In this document: one piece after another, positions 4,649-8,845 of the stretch | How the letters are laid out: each line of letters starts with the position of its first letter | Position numbering within the stretch: the stretch's first letter is position 1 | Assembly (NCBI GenBank): GCA_003230535.1 | Contig: QIEW01000184.1 | Coordinates: 1 to 8,845 of the forward strand | From: a bacterium | Lineage (GTDB): Bacteria > SZUA-182 > SZUA-191 | Direction of reading: 5' to 3' | Length of the DNA stretch: 8,845 nucleotides | Position numbers and translations under genes: made by a program | Notes under the pieces: generated by a model | What the model was told of the DNA's origin: nothing | What the model saw: only the letters and a program-made list of their open reading frames with translations | The model's database searches: none

Positions 4649-7357
4649 ATGGTTCAACTTACCATAGACGGTCAAAAAATATCGGTAAGCGAGACGACTA
4701 CCATCCTAGAAGCGGCGCGGCAGCTGGAGATTCCTATCCCCACATTATGTTTTCATCCCAAAACCGGGCCGTTTGGAGCCTGCCGTCTCTGTCTGGTGGA
4801 ATTGGTAGAGGCCGGCAAAATTGTGACTTCCTGTAACACACGCGTGATGAAAGGGTTAGTAGTAGCTACTGATACCCCTGAAGTAATCAAGGCCAGGAAA
4901 GTCAACATGGAACTTATCCTGGCCCGGCATCCTGCCGACTGTCTGACCTGCGATCAGGGGGGGGACTGCACGCTCCAAAAGGCTTCTTTCCAAATTGGGG
5001 TCGCCATAGGGGGAGGCCAGCCGGAAAACAGATTGGTGGATCTTTTCGGCCTCCATCCCCAGGACATTGCCCTGGACGATACCCGCGCTATTATTGAGCG
5101 GGATCTAAATAAGTGTATCCGCTGCACCCGGTGCGTAAATATATGCCGCCATGTGTGGGGAGTAGGAGCGATTGGCTTAGCCCGGCGGGGTTTTCATCTT
5201 AAGATGAGCACTTTCTTCGGGCGGGAGTTGGAATGTGAGTTTTGCGGTCAATGCGTGGATATTTGTCCGGTGGGAGCGCTAATCCATCGGATGTCCAAAT
5301 ATCAGGCGCGCAGCTGGCAACTTGAGGAGGTGGATACAATATGCTCCTATTGCAGTTGCGGCTGTAGTCTTACTCTGCGAATAAAGAATAATGAGATTGT
5401 AAAGGTGGCGGCGCAGCACCATGTAGGCGTAAATGACGGCAACCTCTGTTACAAAGGTCGTTATGGTCAGGGGTTTGTGACTGATCCCTCCCGGCTTACC
5501 CAACCGTTGATTAGAAATAAATCCCAAAATAAGCTCCGACCGGCTAGTTGGGATGAGGCCCTGGACTTGGTGGCCGCCAAGCTCGGAGAAATTAAAGCTA
5601 AATATGGGGGAATGAGCATTGCCGGTATAGGTTCGGTGCGCTGCACCAATGAAGAGAATTATTTGTTCCAAAAGCTTTTGCGGGCCGCCTTGGGAACTAA
5701 TCATATTGACAACAGCAGCCGGTTGGAACATGCCCCCAGTATGGCGGTCTTAGGCGACGCATTGGGCTGGGGAGCTATGACTAACCCGATGGCCGATATT
5801 GCCCGCTCTAAGGTTATCCTGATAATCGGGGCTAATCTTACCGAGACCCATCCGGTCTTTGGAGCGCAAATCAGGCGAGCCGCCAGGGAGGGTAAGACTA
5901 AGCTTATCTTAGTGGAACCAAGAAAAACCAGGTTGAGCCGATTAGCTGAACACTGGCTGAAGGTTAGGCCGGGTCAAGACGTCGCTCTGCTCTTAGGCTT
6001 GATGCAGGTTATCGTTGAGGAAGGCTTGGAGGACCGGCAGACGATTGAACATCATACCTCCGGTTATCAGGAGTTTAAACAACATTTAAAGAAATATACA
6101 CCGGCATATGTCTCCCAACTTACCGATATACCCGCTGAGCAAATAATTGAAGCGGGACGGTTGTTTGGCGCTCACAAGCCTGCCGCCATAGTCTATGGCA
6201 TGGGGCTTACCCAACATGTCGGCGCCCAGGAAGCAATCGAGGCGGTGGCGGATCTGGCGCTGCTTACCGGAAACTTAGGCAAAGACGGAGGCGGCATAGC
6301 TCCCCTGAGAGGACAATGTAATAACCAGGGCACCTGCGATATGGGCGTCCTGCCTGATGTGTTGCCAGGTTATCAGAAGGTCGACAGCCCCGAGGGGCGG
6401 CGAACATTTGAGGATATTTGGGAAACAGAGCTTCCCGATCAGCCGGGATTGCCGATGACTAAATTTTGGGAAGCCATAAGAGCCGGACAGATCAGGGCAC
6501 TCTATATCATGGGCGAGAACCCTGTGTTGGCTTGCCCCAGTCCGGATAAGGTAAAAGAAAACTTAAAGAAACTTGATTTCCTGGTGGTGCAGGATATTTT
6601 CTTGTCCGAGACGGCGGAATTAGCTGACGTAGTCCTTCCGGGAGCCAGCTTTGCAGAGAAAGACGGCACCTTTACCAACATGGAACGCCGGGTGCAGAAG
6701 ATTCATCAGGGGATAGATCCAGTGGGTCAGTCCCTGCCGGATTGGGAAATACTTATAAAACTTTCCCAGCGCTTAGGTTATAACATGGACTATATCTCAC
6801 CTTTTCAGGTAATGGAAGAGATCAGAGAGGTGGCGCCTATTTATGGAGGCATGAACTATAACCGTCTGGAAAGGGAGGGATTATGCTGGCCCTGTCCCGA
6901 CCTGGAACACCCCGGAACACCCAGACTTTATCAGGACGGCCTCCCCGTAGGTAAGGCCAGGTTTCGGTTGATTGAACCTCGGGCCGCTATTGCTCCTACT
7001 CCAGAGTATCCGTACCTCTTCCTGACCGGTAAGCTCTTACTCCACTACCACGCCGGTCGGCTGACCAAGTTCCCGGAGAAGCTGGTGGGGGTATCCCAAG
7101 CGGGTATCGCCGAATTTAATCCGCAAGACGCTGCTAAACTAAACATAAAAGACGGTGATAAGGTAAGGTTGCGCTCTCCTTATGGAGGAGTTACTCTGTC
7201 GGCCCAGCTATCTGAACAGTCCCCTCCAGGGATAATATTTATACCGGTACATTTTGCAGAAGCGCCCGTCAATATGCTCCTCAATCCCCATTTGGATGAA
7301 GGGTCATCCATCCCTGAGTTGAAGATGGGAATAGTAAATGTAGAGAAGATAACATAA
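4649..7357 (+). CDS. NuoG/FdhA-type iron-sulfur molybdopterin oxidoreductase, paralogue 2 (intact, formate-dehydrogenase-like with Glu at the metal-ligand site)
   Basis: The product is 902 residues, the usual length for NAD-linked FDH alpha subunits with a NuoG-like N-terminus. Order: [2Fe-2S] (C34, C45, C48, C62); His-Cys [4Fe-4S] (H94, C98, C101, C107); two [4Fe-4S] (C156/159/162/166 and C196/199/202/206); FDH [4Fe-4S] (C232, C235, C239, C267); bis-MGD catalytic domain from about 280; dinucleotide-binding domain from about 770. K269 and R554-G555-Q556 (LRGQCNNQGTCDMG) match FdhF Lys44, Arg333 and Gln335. However, the Sec/Cys position reads SSRLEHAPS: E360 replaces the metal ligand, and His361 remains. 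There is no signal peptide or Tat motif, so it is cytoplasmic. Long blocks are shared with the gene at 1990 (KLDFLVVQD, SFAEKDGTFTN, LCWPC). An annotation pipeline would probably say formate dehydrogenase alpha; the Glu makes the substrate uncertain. Partners likely include the NuoF-like protein ending at 191. Confidence 0.9.
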   Translation: MVQLTIDGQKISVSETTTILEAARQLEIPIPTLCFHPKTGPFGACRLCLVELVEAGKIVTSCNTRVMKGLVVATDTPEVIKARKVNMELILARHPADCLTCDQGGDCTLQKASFQIGVAIGGGQPENRLVDLFGLHPQDIALDDTRAIIERDLNKCIRCTRCVNICRHVWGVGAIGLARRGFHLKMSTFFGRELECEFCGQCVDICPVGALIHRMSKYQARSWQLEEVDTICSYCSCGCSLTLRIKNNEIVKVAAQHHVGVNDGNLCYKGRYGQGFVTDPSRLTQPLIRNKSQNKLRPASWDEALDLVAAKLGEIKAKYGGMSIAGIGSVRCTNEENYLFQKLLRAALGTNHIDNSSRLEHAPSMAVLGDALGWGAMTNPMADIARSKVILIIGANLTETHPVFGAQIRRAAREGKTKLILVEPRKTRLSRLAEHWLKVRPGQDVALLLGLMQVIVEEGLEDRQTIEHHTSGYQEFKQHLKKYTPAYVSQLTDIPAEQIIEAGRLFGAHKPAAIVYGMGLTQHVGAQEAIEAVADLALLTGNLGKDGGGIAPLRGQCNNQGTCDMGVLPDVLPGYQKVDSPEGRRTFEDIWETELPDQPGLPMTKFWEAIRAGQIRALYIMGENPVLACPSPDKVKENLKKLDFLVVQDIFLSETAELADVVLPGASFAEKDGTFTNMERRVQKIHQGIDPVGQSLPDWEILIKLSQRLGYNMDYISPFQVMEEIREVAPIYGGMNYNRLEREGLCWPCPDLEHPGTPRLYQDGLPVGKARFRLIEPRAAIAPTPEYPYLFLTGKLLLHYHAGRLTKFPEKLVGVSQAGIAEFNPQDAAKLNIKDGDKVRLRSPYGGVTLSAQLSEQSPPGIIFIPVHFAEAPVNMLLNPHLDEGSSIPELKMGIVNVEKIT

Positions 7358-7402
7358 AGATAATTAGCACACCATTTTGTAAATAACTGGGTTTGTAAAG
7401 TC

Positions 7403-7431
7403 TGTCATTTCTGGCGTGACCAGGAATGACA
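7403..7431. repeat. 12-bp stem hairpin after the oxidoreductase operon
   Basis: The arm TGTCATTTCTGG (7403-7414) pairs with CCAGGAATGACA (7420-7431), one G-T pair, over a 5-base loop. CATTTTGT (7373-7380) and ACAAAATG (7429-7436) add a possible outer pairing. No T-run follows on either strand. It resembles widespread GTCATTCC-type intergenic palindromes and may protect or attenuate the upstream mRNA. The rest of the 209-base gap before the next gene shows nothing clear. Confidence 0.55.
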
Positions 7432-7566
7432 AAATGATGCAGGATAAACCTGAAAATTTACGAAACGCTGTATTAGCCTGCTATTGCTGTCATGCCGATT
7501 GATTAAACAGCTTTTCATCTTCATGAAGCAGTTTGTAGCAGCGGAGCAATAAATAAGGAGAAGCTT

Positions 7567-8049
7567 ATGGTAGATAAGGATGAGCTGCGGATCGTTCCTC
7601 TCTTCGGAAGCCTGAGCGAAGACGAATTGGCCCAGGTAGCCAAGATGCTGGAGCGGCAAAGCTTTGCTAAGGGAGATGAGATTTATGCTCAGGAAGGACC
7701 GGGCGGCAAGCTTTACATTTTAAGACAAGGGGAGGCATCCGTTACCATATCTATCCGTAAGGAACAGAAACAGAAGCTGATCACCCTTGGCCGGGGGAGT
7801 TACTTCGGGGCAATATCCCTGATTGATGGCGGGCCGCATTCGGCTTCGGTCAGAGCTAAATCAGACACGGAGGTTTTTATTCTAAGCAGAGAAAGCTTTG
7901 AAGCCTTGGCTGACGATAATCCTGTGTGCGCCATAAAAATCCTGAGGCCGCTGACGGTTTCTCTAAATCTTTATCTGCGGCAGATGAATAATAAGTTCGC
8001 CGATATGGTACATTATGTTACCCACAACCAAAGCCAAGATCTTGGCTAA
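7567..8049 (+). CDS. stand-alone cyclic-nucleotide-binding-like domain protein 1
   Basis: The product has 160 residues, with AAGGAG at 7555-7560 six bases before ATG. Residues about 10-110 form one cNMP-binding-type beta-roll: the opening PLFGSLSEDEL, the K/G-D-E-I-Y turn, GGKLYILRQGEASV, and the phosphate-binding cassette YFGAISLIDGGPHSASV (79-95). There is no helix-turn-helix, kinase or channel domain after it. The C-terminal helix contains LRQMNNKF (137-144), also present in the second copy. In true cAMP binders the cassette has Glu in FGE and Arg in PR-x-A; here these are A82 and H91, so ordinary cAMP or cGMP binding is doubtful. It may bind another ligand or act as a protein-protein module. 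It lies 209 bases after the oxidoreductase pair in the same direction, so a link to that complex is possible but unproven. Confidence 0.75.
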   Translation: MVDKDELRIVPLFGSLSEDELAQVAKMLERQSFAKGDEIYAQEGPGGKLYILRQGEASVTISIRKEQKQKLITLGRGSYFGAISLIDGGPHSASVRAKSDTEVFILSRESFEALADDNPVCAIKILRPLTVSLNLYLRQMNNKFADMVHYVTHNQSQDLG

Positions 8050-8100
8050 GATTAAACCTGGGACGAGCCTCAAAAACAGGCGGGTAAGATTAATGGGGCC

Positions 8101-8257
8101 TAGTGTCGTGTCAAGCATAAATTATCGTATGTCTTCCCCCTCACCTCGGTCCTCTCCCACTAGGGGAGAGGAAGCTTAAGTCCCTTCTCCCCTGGGGGGA
8201 GAAGGTTAGGATGAGGGGGTAAATCAAGCGACATTTTAAAGTTGACGCAACACACTA
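8101..8257. mobile_element. MITE-like palindromic element (IS630/Tc1-type ends)
   Basis: The ends are TAGTGTCGTGTCAA (8101-8114) and TTGACGCAACACACTA (8242-8257), imperfect inverted repeats bounded by TA, the target duplicated by IS630/Tc1 transposases. The interior is also palindromic: CCCCCTCA (8136-8143) pairs with TGAGGGGG (8212-8219). Nested inside are an 8-bp hairpin CCTCTCCC/GGGAGAGG (8151-8171) and a perfect 10-bp hairpin CCTTCTCCCC/GGGGAGAAGG (8183-8205). At 157 bases it is too short to code for a transposase and would need one in trans. It sits between the two sensor-like genes. Bases 8258-8354 after it hold the leader of the next gene, with no clear promoter. Confidence 0.65.
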
Positions 8258-8354
8258 GCGCACCTTAATAGATTGCTAGTTCGTTGTTTTAATGGGTTTA
8301 GCAAAATCAAATTCCTATGCTATTGAATTAACCCAATAAAAAGGAAAATAAATA

Positions 8355-8831
8355 ATGGTAGATCATCATCTGCTGGAGGGAATCCCCTTATTTGAGGGAT
8401 TATCTGAAGAAGAGCGATCTCTGTTAGCCCGGTATCTTTCTGAGCGGAGATATGGTCACGGTGAGACTGTTTTTATAGAACAGGCTGCCGGACAGCGGCT
8501 TTACATAATTAGGGAAGGAAGCGTGCGGATAATCAAGAGAGTAGCTGAAAACGAGTCGCTGACGCTGGCGGTCCTGAAGCCGGGCAACTTTTTTGGCGAG
8601 CTCTCCCTGCTTACCGGGGAACCTCACACAGCCACCGTGGAGACGCTAAGAGACTCCCATCTTCTGACCCTCGGGAGGACGGAGTTCGAGGATTTACTAG
8701 TTAAAAAACCTAAATTAGGTTACCAAGTGCTGCTTAAACTGTCCCAAACTATCTGCAAACTGCTCCGGCAAATGGATAATAAGTTTGTGGATATAATGAA
8801 GTTTGTGTGGGAGTTTGGAGCCAAGCTGTAA
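8355..8831 (+). CDS. stand-alone cyclic-nucleotide-binding-like domain protein 2
   Basis: The product has 158 residues. ATG 8355 is preceded by AAGGAAA (8341-8347). It is a paralogue of the gene at 7567 and aligns without gaps over the core: PLFEGLSEEE (11-20), GQRLYIIREGSVRI (46-59), the cassette FFGELSLLTGEPHTATV (79-95), then LLRQMDNKFVDIMKFV at the C-terminus. Unlike copy 1 it keeps the cassette Glu (E82). It shares the Arg-to-His change (H91), which in protein kinase A and CRP-type domains contacts the cyclic phosphate. No DNA-binding or enzymatic domain follows, and there are no membrane segments. The shared LRQM-x-N-K-F tail probably packs as a helix for dimerisation or partner binding. 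The pair could form a heterodimer. A regulatory link to the upstream oxidoreductases is inferred from position only; alternatively they are general sensor or scaffold proteins. Confidence 0.75.
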   Translation: MVDHHLLEGIPLFEGLSEEERSLLARYLSERRYGHGETVFIEQAAGQRLYIIREGSVRIIKRVAENESLTLAVLKPGNFFGELSLLTGEPHTATVETLRDSHLLTLGRTEFEDLLVKKPKLGYQVLLKLSQTICKLLRQMDNKFVDIMKFVWEFGAKL

Positions 8832-8845
8832 TCCTGATTAATGGG

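Noticed and set aside
5279-5731. 150-codon minus-strand frame inside paralogue 2
   Set aside because: It is a shadow of a strongly conserved oxidoreductase coding region with no recognisable protein features.
7403-7431. Intrinsic terminator after the oxidoreductase operon
   Set aside because: The stem is good, but AAAATGATG follows instead of a T-run, and the opposite strand also lacks one. It is recorded as a palindromic repeat.

Overview
The window looks like a piece of chromosome from a strict anaerobe. The closest impression is a spore-former or syntroph type of Clostridia (Firmicutes). This rests on strong AAGGAG-type ribosome sites, multi-cluster flavin/iron-sulfur and molybdopterin oxidoreductase subunits of the NAD-linked formate dehydrogenase/hydrogenase type, and many small palindromic repeats. 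The taxon is an inference; no rRNA or other marker is present. All supported genes lie on the + strand.

Layout. (1) Bases 3-191 are the last codons of a NuoF/HydB-like NADH-binding flavoprotein. (2) Bases 283-1157 hold an A+T-rich toxin-antitoxin type cassette: a small antitoxin-like frame broken by an in-frame TGA, a PIN-domain (VapC-like) protein, and a small partner gene overlapping it. (3) Bases 1158-1654 hold remnants: a short readable tail, a small two-helix membrane protein gene broken by a stop and probably a G-run frameshift, and an intact 54-residue four-cysteine protein. (4) Bases 1655-1989 have no gene but contain three consecutive perfect hairpins and a G/C-tract repeat cluster. 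(5) Bases 1990-7357 are the core: two tandem paralogous NuoG/FdhA-type proteins (five N-terminal Fe-S cluster motifs, then a formate-dehydrogenase-like bis-MGD domain). The first is split by a +1 frameshift near 4258-4261. (6) Bases 7567-8831 encode two paralogous stand-alone cyclic-nucleotide-binding-like domain proteins without a DNA-binding domain, separated by a MITE-like element.

How it may work together. The flavoprotein upstream and the two NuoG/FdhA-like subunits would normally form a soluble NAD(P)-linked oxidoreductase in which electrons run between FMN/NAD and a Mo/W site through Fe-S clusters. Both paralogues carry Glu where formate dehydrogenases carry the Sec or Cys metal ligand. 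The first paralogue has also lost the Arg and Gln equivalent to E. coli FdhF Arg333 and Gln335, while the second keeps them. So the pair is unlikely to be two ordinary formate dehydrogenases. One plausible reading is one active subunit with an altered metal ligand and one electron-transfer or structural paralogue; another is a pair acting on a substrate other than formate. The two downstream sensor-like domains, both with the nucleotide-phosphate Arg replaced by His, may be regulatory partners of this complex, but only proximity and orientation support that.

Several reading frames carry single lesions (TGA at 418, TAA at 1321, a G9 tract at 1443, a +1 shift near 4260). These may be real decay or base-calling errors in the source assembly, and raw reads would decide.
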